Notes: generated by a model not told the origin, from the letters alone. A DNA stretch of 29,125 nucleotides from Phaeoceros laevis (GCA_049999765.1 JBNGIQ010007744.1:1-29125); one strand, 5' to 3'. Counted from the first letter of the stretch, positions 8,159 to 16,982 are shown. A program made the numbers and translations.

Positions 8159-9600
8159 ATGGACACCAACAATTGCCGCAAGGTGCGCATGTGTGGCATG
8201 ATATCTAATAAACGTGTTCATTTCTTACTAGACACTGGTGCTACCGACAGCTTCGTCTCCCGACAACTGGTTGAGACATTGAAGATGCCTACACAACCTT
8301 CCAAAGAACACTATCATGTCAAAATGGCAAATGGAACGGTAGAAAAGTGTACAACTCAATTATCTGCTCTCTCTTTTCATCTTCAAATACTTTCAGATGT
8401 TTTTCATTTCAACATCGTCAACTTACAAGGACATGATGTTATTTTGGGCCTGGATTGGTTATGTTCTCGAGAGGCGGCCATTCATTGTGGCAAGCGTATT
8501 TTTGTCACCCTGAAAAATCCAGCCACTCAACACGTACAATTACTTGTCGAAGATGGACCACAGCCAAACCTAGCCTCTGTCACTTCTCCTACTCGCACGG
8601 TAATACAACCAGCTTGTAAGCTCCTCTCCGCTATGCAAACTAAAAAGTATACTCGGGCTACAACTAAGAATGGTCAGAAGTGTGCCCTTGTTTACCTCTG
8701 GGCTATTGAGAAGACTTCCACTCCGGTAGTTTCTCCTCCTCCAGCTGTTCAGCAGTTACTTGACGAGTATGCAGATGTATTTCCAGATGACTTACCACCT
8801 GGACTACCTCCCAAGCGCAGTCTTGAACATGAGATAGAGCTAGAGCCTGGCACTAAGCCTATGAGTAAGGCCCCTTACCGCCTTAGTAGTTCTGAATTAC
8901 AAGAACTTCATACTCAGCTAGATGATCTATTAAAGAAGGGATTTATACGTCCTAGTAAGTCCCCATATGGTGCCCCTGTATTATTTGTGCCCAAACCTAA
9001 TGGCGGCTCTCGCCTCTGCATCGACTATGGAGCTATTAACAAGGCCACCTTAAAAAATGCGTATCCTCTACCTCGTATTAATGATATATTTAAGCGCTTA
9101 TACAAGGCTAAAATTTTTTCTAAGATAGATCTTCGATCTGGCTATCATCAAATCAGAATCAAACCTGCCGATCAACACAAGACCGCTTGACGCACTCGAT
9201 ATGGCAGTTTTGAATTTCTCGTATTGAATTTTGGGCTTACCAATGCCCCCGCCACTTTTATGACTTTAATGAATGAGGTACTACATCCATATCTGGACAT
9301 ATTTGTTGTGGTTTATCTCGATGACATTCGAGTCTACAGTGAAAACCTACAACAACATATACAACACCTCACTCTAGTCCTCAACAAGCTGCGAGAACAC
9401 AAACTTTATGCTAAAGTAAGCAAGTGTGAATTTGCTGTTCTCCGCATAAAATTTTTGGGCAAAGAAGTCACTGGGCATGGCTTAGACTTGGATCAGGACA
9501 AGGTACGGACTATCCTCGACTGGCCAGCTCCTACTAACATCCATGACCTTCGCTCATTTCTTGGAATGGCCACCTATAATCGTAGCAATATCAAGGTTTT
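8159..9600 (+). pseudogene. Ty3 protease and reverse transcriptase
   Basis: Protease: [14 protein letters not shown] has the catalytic DTG at 8231-8239, and [11 protein letters not shown] is the C-terminal block. RT begins at [20 protein letters not shown] and shows [38 protein letters not shown] and [19 protein letters not shown] (first catalytic Asp). An in-frame TGA at 9188-9190 replaces the residue between KTA and RTRYG. FEFLVLNFGLTNAPATF and VVYLDDIRVYS (YLDD at 9314-9325) follow in the same frame, then KFLGKEV and LRSFLGMATYNR. A one-base shift near 9590 leads into the RNase H frame. Catalytic residues are all present, so inactivation is by the stop and the shift. Confidence 0.95.
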
Positions 9601-10088
9601 GCACACATTGCTGCCCCCTTACATGAGCTTTTGAAGGAGGACGTACCTTACGTCTGGACACACCACTGCCAGCATGCTTTTGAAGACTTGAAAACTGCAC
9701 ATGCCAAAGCACCAGTGTTGGCGTTTCCAGACCCCGCCTTACCTTTTGAGCTTTTTACTGATGCTTCTAACCGAGCTGTGGGTGCAGTCCTTATGCAAAA
9801 CAAACACCTTGTTGCATATGAGAGTAGAAAACTTTCAGCAGCTGAGAAGAATTACCCCACTCATGAAAAGGAACTCCTGGCCATCATCCATGCTCTGCGT
9901 ACATGACAACATCATCTCCTTGTGTAAAGTTTCAGATCTACACCGACAATGTGAGCTTAAAATTTTTCCAAACTCAACCCCAAATCTCTACAAGGCAAGC
10001 ACGGTGGGCTGAGTATCTTGCACTTTTTGACTTTACCCTGAACTACCTCCCTGGTAAGGCCAACGTCATTGCTGATGCGTTGAGTTGA
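9601..10088 (+). pseudogene. Ty3 RNase H
   Basis: After the frameshift the peptide continues GFAHIAAPLHELLKEDVPYV, WTHHCQHAFEDLKTAHAKAP, FELFTDASNRAVGAVLMQ (Asp), SRKLSAAEKNYPTHEKELLA (Glu) and HALRT, then a TGA near 9904. The third motif is read in another frame as FQIYTDNVSLKFF (Asp), then RQARWAEYLALFDFTLNYLP and KANVIADALS with a TGA at 10086-10088, where CGA (Arg) is expected. It removes the RNA strand during cDNA synthesis; here it is broken by one frameshift and two stops. Confidence 0.93.
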
Positions 10089-10106
10089 AAAGCTGAATTA
10101 CATGCC

Positions 10107-11560
10107 ATGTCCACAGTCCATGCTGACTTCTTGCAGCAGTTTCCTCCTTTGTATGCACAGGATCAGATCTGGAAACCTATCCTACAGTACCTACATAGCA
10201 CACCTGCACAACGTCAGCAAAAAGTTCCACAAAAATGGGCTAGGTACACACTCATAAGTGATCTTATCTATTTGGGTCAACGCATTTGTGTTCCCTCACA
10301 ACCTTCCTTGCGTTCCACAATTCTCCATGACCATCATAGTAGTCGCATGGCTGGTCATTTTGGAGTCGCAAAAACATATGAGCTAGTCTCCTGTACTTAT
10401 TTTTGGCCTAAGATGATTCAGCACATAAAAAACTATGTAGCCGCTTGTGAGATTTGTCAACAGAACAAGACCCGTCACTCCAATACACCAGGACTTTTAC
10501 AACCCCTACCAATACCTGGACAACATTGGCAAAGTGTTAGTCTTGATTTTATTATTCATCTCCCTCTCACAACCTCACAAAAATCTGCCATTCTGGTCAT
10601 AGTGGACAGGCTCACAAAAATGGCACACTTTTTCGCCATCACTGACACTACAACAGCTGAAGAAACTGCTCACATATTCTTTGAACACATCGATAAGCTC
10701 CATGGCCTGCCTCGACAACTGGTTTCTGACCGTGACATTCGGTTTACCAGCCATTTTTGGAAGGCACTTTTTGCAAAGCTTGATGTCCAACTGATGATGT
10801 CTTTTGCATACCACCTCAAACTGATGGACAGACGGAGATTATCAATAACCTATTAGAAGACATCCTCAGAGCTATTATCGCAGCATCCCAAGATGATTGG
10901 GACACCTGGTTATCTACTGTTGAATTTGCATACAACAATAGCATATCTTCAGCTACGGGGCTTTCCCCTTTCTATTTAAATTATGGACATCACCCCCTTA
11001 CAGTTCATCAATTGTTGAAGGCTGATGAAGGTAACCTCGTCCCTGGTGCTCAACAATTCCTAGAACATATGGAAGGCATTCAGAAATTAGCTCAGCATGC
11101 AATTGAGGATGCCCAACATCGAGCTGCATCCTATGCTAACAAGAAGAGGTCTGATGTAGCCTTCCACCTGGAAGAGCATGTGTGGTTTTCTGCTAAAAAT
11201 TTGAAGTTTCCCCCAGCCTTGAGCAAAAAGTTTGCCCCACGTTGGATAGGACCTTTTCGTATCACTGCCAAGATGGGCGCTGTAAGTTATAAGCTGGATT
11301 TGCCCAAGGATTACTCCATCCACCATGTTTTCCACTGCTCTCTCCTCAAGAAGTTGGACCCTGGCACGGACACCACCAAGCTTAGGCTACCTACAATTAT
11401 GTCTGAAGGCGAAGAGTATGAAGTGGACACCATCCTCCAAGACCGGTGGACACGGGCCACTCGCCACACTCCTACAAGACATCCGTTCCTAGTCAGTGGC
11501 TCGGCTACCCTCTCTCTGAAGCATCTTGGGTATCTAAATCAGCCCTCACCAACGCCCTAG
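10107..11560 (+). pseudogene. Ty3 integrase
   Basis: The zinc-binding HHCC part is visible as HDHHSSRMAGHFG and CEICQQNK. The core has SVSLDFIIHLPL (Asp), then LVSDRDIRFTSHFW (Asp), and in a different frame from about 10815 TDGQTEIINNLLEDILRA (Glu), so all DDE residues exist but a one-base frameshift separates them. FAYNNSISSATGLSPFYLNY and GHHPL follow. The C-terminal SH3-like GPY/F region is present (KKFAPRWIGPFRITAKMGAV, SYKLDLP, HHVFHCSLLKK), and then the chromodomain. The whole 3' half is otherwise long and open. Confidence 0.94.
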
Positions 11561-11575
11561 AGAAGATGGCAGAAT
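11410..11575 (+). other. Integrase chromodomain with one-base frameshift
   Basis: YEVDTILQDRWTRATRHTPT begins the domain in the integrase frame. FLV is followed by AG and then TGG at 11497, one base short of a codon. From there WLGYPLSEASW and ALTNALEKMAEFLQRQ complete the chromodomain in the next frame. The shift lies at 11495-11496. This marks the element as a chromovirus. Confidence 0.85.
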
Positions 11576-11901
11576 TCCTACAACGCCAACAACGTGGAGC
11601 GGCAACCGCTCCACCCCAAACACGGGCTCGTCCTCCTCGACGACAAGCAGCAGCCCGCGCCTTAACTACCCTCGCCATGGCCAGCTCCTCTCAAGCTGAT
11701 AGCAACAGCGACAGCGACAGCAAAGGAGCGCGGAACGTCGTGGAGTCCAACACCGACCGCAGAAACGCCGAGGACAACATCCCCGACGTCCCCAACTTCC
11801 CATCCAGCAGTGATCTCGGTTCCGTGGCATCTCCAAGCCACACCTCCATGGTCTCTGCTAGGTCCTCTCTCCACTCAACTCCTCATTCAAAGGCGCTCTG
11901 A
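11576..11901 (+). pseudogene. Low-complexity C-terminal tail of Ty3 pol
   Basis: The frame that holds the second half of the chromodomain continues with RQQRGAATAPPQTRARPPRR, a Ser/Asp run (SSQADSNSDSDSKGA) and Ser/Pro/His-rich sequence to a TGA just before the polypurine tract. No domain is recognised. It is probably the disordered end of the polyprotein, and its acidic-serine and basic patches are typical of such tails. Confidence 0.55.
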
Positions 11902-11905
11902 GCTT

Positions 11906-11917
11906 GAAGGGGGGGAA
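11906..11917 (+). other. Polypurine tract
   Basis: GAAGGGGGGGAA lies two bases before the 3' LTR. This is where plus-strand DNA synthesis would be primed. Confidence 0.85.
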
Positions 11918-11919
11918 CG

Positions 11920-12158
11920 TGCAACGATTCTTTCTTTTGAATCGTTTTAGGAACGTAAATTAAAAACTTCTTAATTAGGACAACGGTTGTAACCGCCGTA
12001 ACCGCCATCTTCATAAAAGGGCTTTGCCTCTTAAACATTTTCATTCTATATTTTATAAAGGGAAGAAAATTCTATTCTGCTAGAATCAAAGGGTCAACAT
12101 TGTCTAGCTAGCATTGTTCGATCCTTACACCGGCTTCTTGTGAAGAGGAATCGTTTCA
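11920..12158 (+). repeat. 3' LTR of Ty3 chromovirus
   Basis: Starts TGCAACGATTC and ends AATCGTTTCA; 239 bp and collinear with 3911-4149. Nine of about 11 differences are transitions, five of them at CpG/TpG-type positions. Confidence 0.95.
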
Positions 12159-12163
12159 GGTGT
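12159..12163. repeat. Target-site duplication GGTGT, right copy
   Basis: Identical to 3906-3910 and directly follows the terminal CA of the 3' LTR. Confidence 0.9.
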
Positions 12164-12240
12164 CCATCTGCAAGTTCAACTCTCCCACATTCTTGATCAG
12201 TGTCCAACCCCCATCTGCATGCATACTTTCGTGACATAAA
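12159..12240 (-). pseudogene. Old Ty3 protease, N-terminal (active-site) half
   Basis: The minus strand reads CHESMHADGGWTLIKNVGEL then NLQMDT up to the junction. ADGGWT stands where chromovirus-like proteases have (V/I)DGGS/AT followed by an N-F-I and a helix with EKLGLQ. The catalytic Asp is present. The partner half is at 3626-3905. The stretch 12241-12560 (minus) is the linker, with PPPGNN and a Glu/Lys-rich part interrupted by stops. Confidence 0.7.
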
Positions 12241-13050
12241 ATTTGACTTTGCCCCACAATTGATGAGGATCTTGCAATTCTACCCATTGGCCTTGCCTTG
12301 AACCGTGAAGAGCTAGCTCTCGAACTCGTTGCCCTTCTCTCCCACACGTGCATTCACACCCTTCTGTACACAACCCCTCTTTCTGCCTAACTGGGGTATG
12401 CTTTGCCCCAGCAGTTACCCCTCCTGCTACTGGGGACTATCGTTTTTCCGTTCCTCCGACTCTTCTTTTGGCGTTTCGGCCTCCATAGCATTTATCCTCT
12501 TGTTGTTGCCAGGTGGTGGCCTCCCTCCTGGTGTAGGTGGTGGCCTTCCTGCGTGACCTCTTCCTCTTCCCCTACCTACAACGTTTCTGGGGCATGCTGG
12601 TCTTTTGGGACAGTCAAAGCTCTTATGACCCCATTCACCACAAGAACAACAGCTTCCAAGAAATTCCTATTTTACCTAGACAATCTCCATCAGTGTTGGC
12701 CCATCATTTCCTCTACCCATCATTTCCGCTACTCGAGCATACCCCGACCTATTCCAGTTCCTAAGTTGCCAAAAGAAAGCGTCAACCCAATCCGCCTCCG
12801 CCATTGCTTCATTCAAGGTCTGACACCAAGCCATCACCACCTCCTTCTTAGTAGATTGTTTGAGGCCTTGAGTGTACTTGTCGACCTTCTCATCTCTTCC
12901 ATTCCAGGGATGCTTAGGCAGATATTTAAGAATTCTTCATTATATGCTGCCAAGCTCCCTTTCTGATGCACAGGTCCGTTTGTCCCTAGCTACCATGCGG
13001 CTATCTAGAGGTACAAATTGCAATGTAACAGCAAAAAAGACACTGCTACA
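12164..13050 (-). mobile_element. Old Ty3/gypsy element, gag and protease start
   Basis: This is the missing upstream half of the minus-strand element at 1125-3905. It carries gag with a CCHC knuckle and then the active-site end of the protease, ending exactly at the younger element's target duplication. Its own 5' LTR and the start of gag are absent. Homology stops near 13045-13060, where the DUF7869-type locus begins. Confidence 0.85.
12560..13050 (-). pseudogene. Old Ty3 Gag, degenerate, with zinc knuckle
   Basis: From about 13050 downwards on the minus strand the peptide gives FFAVTLQFVPLDSRMVARDK, a short frameshifted YNEEFLNICLSIPGM, and DEKVDKYTQGLKQSTKKEVV. TLNEAMAEADWVDAFFWQLR, a degenerate stretch, and CCSCGEWGHKSFDC (12610-12651, CX2CX4HX4C) follow, then an Arg/Gly/Pro-rich tail (GRGRGRGHAGRPPPTPGG). 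These are the retrotransposon Gag blocks (QF.P, LR.L, Y..EF, IP.MS..EKV..Y..GLK, TL.EAM..AE). The knuckle binds element RNA. Several frame changes make it a pseudogene. Confidence 0.85.
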
Positions 13051-13062
13051 ATTAAGTGGGTT

Positions 13063-13292
13063 TTGCCACATCCCTAGTTTGCCACACTTATGGAAAAATG
13101 TGGTTTTCTTGCGACCTCTCGATTTGCCACATGCTAACGCGTGAGAGTTACCATGCTTTGCCATAAGATAATAGGCCCAGCCATCCTTTCTTTAATGGCT
13201 TAAAAGGACTATGTGGGACGGGGGGGTTTGCTTGACCATATGCGACCATGTAGGTGGCAAGTTGTGGCAAGTTATGGCAAAAGTTGTGGCAA
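13063..13292. repeat. Four TTGCCA then four TGGCAA motifs (convergent array)
   Basis: TTGCCA occurs at 13063, 13079, 13124 and 13158. Its reverse complement TGGCAA occurs at 13255, 13265, 13275 and 13287. The left set is irregularly spaced and the right set about every 10-12 bp. The array spans the junction between the old Ty3 gag and the DUF7869-type gene and lies around the first candidate start codon. It may be a regulatory or subterminal-repeat array; no function is proven. Confidence 0.7.
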
Positions 13293-14337
13293 AATATGGC
13301 ACCAAGGTGCTGTCGGAGATTATGGCATCACCACCAGCTCGTCGAAATCGGACCTTTGCCATGCGTCCAAACACCGGGTGTGCGCAGGCTGCTGGGAGGG
13401 ATGAAGGGAGTGACATGGATGTGTGGACTCTCTTTGCGTTCGATGGGGATTGTACACCGTCGGCAGCTTGTGGTGGACGTGTGGTGGGCACGAACCGAGT
13501 CTCTTCAAGTGGCGATATGGAGCACATGAATGTTGTTGTGGACTTGGGGATTGGCGAGGAGCTGTCACAGAATGCTGCTAAAGAGGAAGACCCTAACTTG
13601 GTAGCATGCTTGAATTTGTCTCAAGATTTGTGTGCTGGCCGCAAGCAATTTGGTGAGGGAGCAGTAAGGACCACGGAGGGGCTATTTGGCGCAGCAAGTG
13701 GCGATGTGCCTGGGATGCAAGAAGGCGCTCATCCAATGGAGGTTTGCGAGACATTCAAGAGGACGATGGCGACCATGAAGGCTGATAGGCAGAAGAACAG
13801 AAGAGCCAAGCGTAATTTGGAGGTGCGATGTGAGCGACAAGTGTTGTGCGCAAACCTCAAGAAGCCCTGCTGCGCCAAGCAATGCTTGAAACAACTTTCT
13901 TTCTCGAAGCTGAAAGTTTTGCGAGAACAGTTTTTTTCCATGACCAAAGGACGGCAAGAAGCATATCTACAGGAACAACTGAAACAGAATGAATATTTGT
14001 CACCGATGAAAACGTCGTTTAGTAATAGGGTATGTGGCCTCAAGGATGTTGTATGCGTGAGAGCATTCAGAATTGTTTTTTGCCTTGGTAGTGTGCGGTA
14101 CAGCAACTTGAAGGACCGGGCAGCAAAGAATGTGAGGTGGACTAGGATGCCAACGCAAGAACGGTCCCGGTCACTACAAGCTATGCTTGCTGTGGAATGG
14201 ATGGACTCTTTTTTGAAGGACACATGCGAACGGTTGCCCAGTAAGGACTTGTTTAACTTGCCGGATACCTATAACAAGGAGGAGGTTTTTTTAGAATACA
14301 GGAGGCAACAAGAGCGGAGTCAGGTGGCAAAACAAGG
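13211..14337 (+). CDS. DUF7869-like gene, N-terminal exon
   Basis: About 375 codons are open without a stop. The start is uncertain: ATG at 13211, 13279 or 13321, the last giving MASPPARRNR. The first 200 residues are low in recognisable motifs. The second half has a conserved-looking Cys/helix block (KKPCCAKQCLKQLSFSKLKV, LREQFFSMTKGRQEAYLQEQ), then NRVCGLKDVVCVRAFRIVFC and YSNLKD. That pattern (C..C...F.....LR..FF.M...RQ.A.L, then C-x-A-F-R/G-I-x-x) is what I recall at the start of DUF7869-containing proteins of plants, algae and some animals. The exon may end at AAG before GT at 14338, where the TIR element begins. Function is unknown. These proteins may derive from a transposase-like source, but that is inference. 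Confidence 0.6.
14327..14330. repeat. Possible target duplication GCAA, left
   Basis: GCAA flanks the left inverted repeat and recurs at 16835-16838. Four bases can match by chance, and removing the element with one copy leaves the surrounding reading frame shifted by one, so this is tentative. Confidence 0.4.
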
Positions 14338-14356
14338 TCTCCTTAGAAACGGAGAC
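14331..14356 (+). repeat. Left terminal inverted repeat
   Basis: 26 bp, the exact reverse complement of 16809-16834. It contains GTCTCC and GGAGAC as an internal inverted pair, so each terminus can also fold back on itself. The GT at 14338 could act as a splice donor. Confidence 0.9.
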
Positions 14357-14401
14357 TATCCTTGGTCTCTAAAAATAAATGCAAAAAACAGACCCCAATA
14401 A

Positions 14402-14769
14402 CTTGCTTCTGCCCGTTTTTGGCGATTTTGTTTTTCAGCGGTGTGCTAAAAGGGCATTGAAGAGTTACGGTACGCTTTTTGTAGCCCAAAATGCAAAAGA
14501 AAATCGTACTGATCGAAAAAGAAAAGAAAATGAGTTCATCGTAACTTCGAAAGTTGCGTAATGACGTAAAATCCATCGCTGGCACCAGTGCCGCACCACC
14601 TGCAGCACTGGACGACTAGTGGCAGAGTGTGTAATATGTGACCTCTATCCCTCACTTGCCAACTAACCCGAGGCCGGATGCACGACCAGTGTTGCAAAAA
14701 AAGACTCCCGCATGCCCTTGCAACCGACATAGCGCCGTGCAAGCTACATGCCTGCGTAAGACGCTAAGC
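14402..14769. other. Gene-free left part of the TIR element
   Basis: A/T-rich with A-runs at the left, then GC-richer DNA holding a CCAGTGC...GCACTGG inverted pair near 14587-14613. No coding signal was recognised. Sequence similar to 14640-14720 (a cell of ACATGGCGCCGTGCAAGCTA type) recurs near 14860, suggesting a small duplication. Confidence 0.5.
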
Positions 14770-15640
14770 TTCTACCTCACTTGACACTATCCTTCGAGGC
14801 CATATGGACCACCGGATATCCGGTGCTGCAAGAAATTCTCCCGCCCGCGCTTGCAACCTACATGGCGCCGTGCAAGCTAAAGGCCCTACATGGGCCTCTT
14901 GGCCGAGTCCTTGATGTGCATACCCAGCGATCAGCGCTGTCCGTGTCATCACATCCTTTGTGTCCATGCTGTCAAAAACCTGGCTGCACCTTCCAGGTCA
15001 CACATTTTGCATACCTAGCTATCAGGGCATTCCATGTCACCACATGCTTTGTGGCCATGCTGTCAAAAACCTGGCATGCATCTTTCAATTCGCCACATTT
15101 TGCAGACATGTCAACCAGGCAGTTGTCAACAAACAAGTCAGTAGAATTGGCATTGTGCAACACATCAGAGTGCACTTTTCTGCCAGATTCCAACTTGGCA
15201 GCAAATGCACAAGCTTGAAGGGCAGCTACAAAGACGTAATCATTCGCCTTCACTCCCGACCTACGCATCTCCCGGTAGAGTCGTATAGCCTCCTTCGGTT
15301 TTCGGGATCTGTGCTTAGCATTTGCAGAGATTATGGAAAACGACATGAAGACATTCGGTTTCCCTACCCTGTTAAACACATCTATGGCCTCCTGTAGCCT
15401 ACCTCTACATGCATACATGCGCAAGAGATGGTTTCCCAAAAATGCATTGGATCCGTACCCAAGCTTGATAGTGAGATCACGAATTCGTCCCCAACACCAA
15501 ATTTTTTTCAACCCCGCATATCCGAATGACTCTGTACAGCAGAGAGGAGGGCACACGAGATTGTTTCTCCGCCAAGACGGTCAAAGCGTCCACTGCTGGA
15601 CTTAGCTGCCCATTCTCACAAAGTTGTTCCATTACAGCCT
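14770..15640 (-). pseudogene. PLS-type PPR protein gene fragment
   Basis: On the minus strand the piece starts with MEQLCENGQLSPAVDALTVL (near 15635), typical of PPR N-termini. It shifts frame near 15490 and continues with GYGSNAFLGNHLLRMYACRG, RLQEAIDVFNRV, NVFMSFSIISANAKH and KEAIRLYREMRRSGVKANDY. Then come VFVAALQACA, DLFVDNCLVDMSAKCGELKD and VVTWNALIARYAKC; after a shift, DSMDTKDVMTRTALIAGYAH. These are alternating PPR repeats of about 31-35 residues that bind organelle RNA base by base. E/DYW ends are absent. It is a captured and decayed copy inside the TIR element, antisense to the surrounding gene. A direct repeat of CATGCTGTCAAAAACCTGGC (14965 and 15056, offset 91) reflects adjacent repeats with a frame slip. 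Confidence 0.85.
14810..14825. repeat. 16-bp perfect palindrome
   Basis: CACCGGATATCCGGTG is its own reverse complement. It lies in the decayed 3' end of the PPR fragment. No role is evident. Confidence 0.6.
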
Positions 15641-16292
15641 AAGCCAGTCCGTGCCCTTGGCACTATGGCACCGTCGGAGCAGTAGCATTATGATACAACA
15701 AGGGGTTGGATGTAGGCTGAGCAGACCTTCCAACCTGCTTGTCCAAAGCAGCCAGCTCCGCAACCACCCAGTCAGGCTTGTAGAAGTTGTTCAGCCATAC
15801 GGGCTCCTTGGACTCCTTGTGCCTGAAGTAGGGAGAGCGCGCGCTCTTCTTGTTCATCTTGCAGTCCCACCACAATGTGGAGTCCAAGAAATACTGCCTC
15901 CACAAAACTCTTGTCGTTCTCCAGCACTGCTATTGTCCGGTATGCGTAGCTTGGCTGCTAAGCCACTGCACGGCACAACTGTGCAGCTTGTGTAAATCCA
16001 TTGCCTCGGAGGCACATTTAACCTCCCCTCCAGCTCTAGGGTGTGGGCCTACCTCCCAGCTATTGGCATCCAAACCCGCTGATGTTGCATCCTGTTTATG
16101 GCGCCAAATTGTAGGTGGAGCAAGAACGGTAATCTCCGTCGCTGCTGTCGCTCTTGATTTTCCCACTGCTCGGCTTCCAGTAATAGAAGCGGTGCCACAT
16201 TCCAAAAGCCAGCTCCGCATATGGTTTGAGGTGGCTGGCCAGGTTTTCCATTGCTGCACTTTATGATGGAGCTCTATTGGTCTGATTTTCAA
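15641..16292 (-). pseudogene. Fragment resembling OSB-type PDF-motif protein
   Basis: One minus-strand frame runs from 16292 to about 15620 with a single TAG near 15927 where CAG could have been. Its end reads LWRQYFLDSTLWWDCKMNKK, then SPYFRHKESKEPVWL and PDWVVAELAALDKQ. This resembles the PDF motif of plant organellar single-stranded DNA-binding proteins (W..F..P..WWDNR..K..P..PDFKHK.T...LW.....P.WV). Several consensus residues differ (C for N, Y for D). The first 120 residues show no clear OB fold. It lies just upstream of the PPR start on the same strand, so the two may derive from one captured transcript or from two sources. Organellar function is inferred only from the motif. Confidence 0.55.
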
Positions 16293-16808
16293 CTAGCAAG
16301 GGACGGGCACTAATCGTGTGTGCTGGTTGGTGACTTTTCTCAGCATGTGTGGAGCGCGCGAGCTGGTGTGGTCGCGGCATACGGCAGGAGGCTTGCAAGG
16401 ATTTCTGCCATTCAAGTGTTTTGAGGCGAACCACAAATAGGTCAGGATCATGGCGTGCTGTTGTGTTTTTTTCCGGAAGGACTTTGCCCGAGTGTCATGG
16501 ATACCCCAGGGTGAAGGCATGGAGGCATGTCACGCGCTAACCAGGTGCTGGCAGGATTCGGGATTCCCAAGCACCGGTTGTCCGGTGGGAAAGTGGCCAC
16601 TTTTTTTCATGATTTATCGCGTACCTTGTGTTACCAATGCGCACACTTGTATTTCACGGGTGTTCAAATCGTAAAAAACCCGGTTTTTGACATTAGCACA
16701 TGCGAAAAATCACTTTTTTTCACCTTATTAAGCGAATTTTGTGCATTTTCAAGGAAAAAAATTACCAACATGTCTGTTTTACCCCCCTGTCTCTAAAACA
16801 CGGTCCCC
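16293..16808. other. Gene-free right part of the TIR element
   Basis: No coding signal recognised. The last 200 bases are rich in T- and A-runs (for example near 16600, 16670, 16710, 16755) like the left arm. Confidence 0.5.
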
Positions 16809-16834
16809 GTCTCCGTTTCTAAGGAGACCTTGTT
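16809..16834 (-). repeat. Right terminal inverted repeat
   Basis: Exact reverse complement of 14331-14356. The outer 13 bases (AGGAGACCTTGTT) also occur at 26912-26924. Confidence 0.9.
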
Positions 16835-16835
16835 G

Positions 16836-16982
16836 CAAACATATCGTACAGCTATTTCTGCCAAGCTGTGGCACCGGCACTTTCTCACAGTGAAGATTCC
16901 GAAGTCAAATCGATTTTCAGTTTGCAAGGTCTGCGAGAAACTGAAAACCCGCATCAGGAATGCGCATGCCGATGTTTACAAG
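16836..16982 (+). CDS. DUF7869-like gene, internal exon
   Basis: Open frame reading AISAKLWHRHFLTVKIPKSN and RFSVCKVCEKLKTRIRNAHA, then DVYK before GT at 16983. The block W..HF..V.IPK..RF..C..C..LK..I is a hallmark that links the N-terminal exon with the DUF7869 core. If splicing joins 14337 to 16852 (after TCGTACAG), the codon phase is right and the peptide reads VAKQ-AISAKLW. Confidence 0.65.

Larger units (their letters stand above)
3911..12158 (+). mobile_element. Ty3/gypsy chromovirus, full length but mutated
   Basis: The 8.25-kb element is bounded by two 239-bp LTRs (TG...CA) and 5-bp duplications. It has an iMet-type primer site after the left LTR and a purine tract before the right LTR. 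Internal order is gag (CCHC knuckle), an extra ~2-kb coding region, protease, RT, RNase H, integrase, chromodomain, which defines a chromovirus. About 11 differences between its LTRs (roughly 4.6%, counted by eye) make it moderately old. Several stops and one-base frameshifts in pol rule out activity. It sits inside the protease of an older Ty3 copy on the opposite strand. Confidence 0.95.
14331..16834. mobile_element. DNA transposon with 26-bp TIRs carrying captured gene pieces (Pack-type)
   Basis: 14331-14356 and 16809-16834 are perfect inverted repeats of 26 bp (AACAAGGTCTCC at the outer end, GAAACGGAGAC at the inner end). The ends just inside are A/T-rich with homopolymer runs. Between them lie minus-strand fragments of a PPR gene and a PDF-motif gene, and no transposase. 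This is the make-up of a non-autonomous, gene-capturing (Pack-MULE-like) element. It interrupts a DUF7869-like gene whose coding resumes just past the right end. The superfamily is not decided. A short flanking duplication GCAA is possible; MULE elements usually make 8-11 bp, so another superfamily may fit better. Confidence 0.7.

Noticed and set aside
13192-13568. Minus-strand open frames opposite the DUF7869-like first exon
   Set aside because: The plus-strand frame is far longer and contains the Cys and helix blocks of the family; the antisense peptides are His/Pro-rich shadows.
14338-16851. PPR/PDF pieces as a functioning host gene
   Set aside because: Frameshifts near 15490 and 14970, a stop near 15927, a missing C-terminus, and their position between inverted repeats make this a captured, decayed copy.
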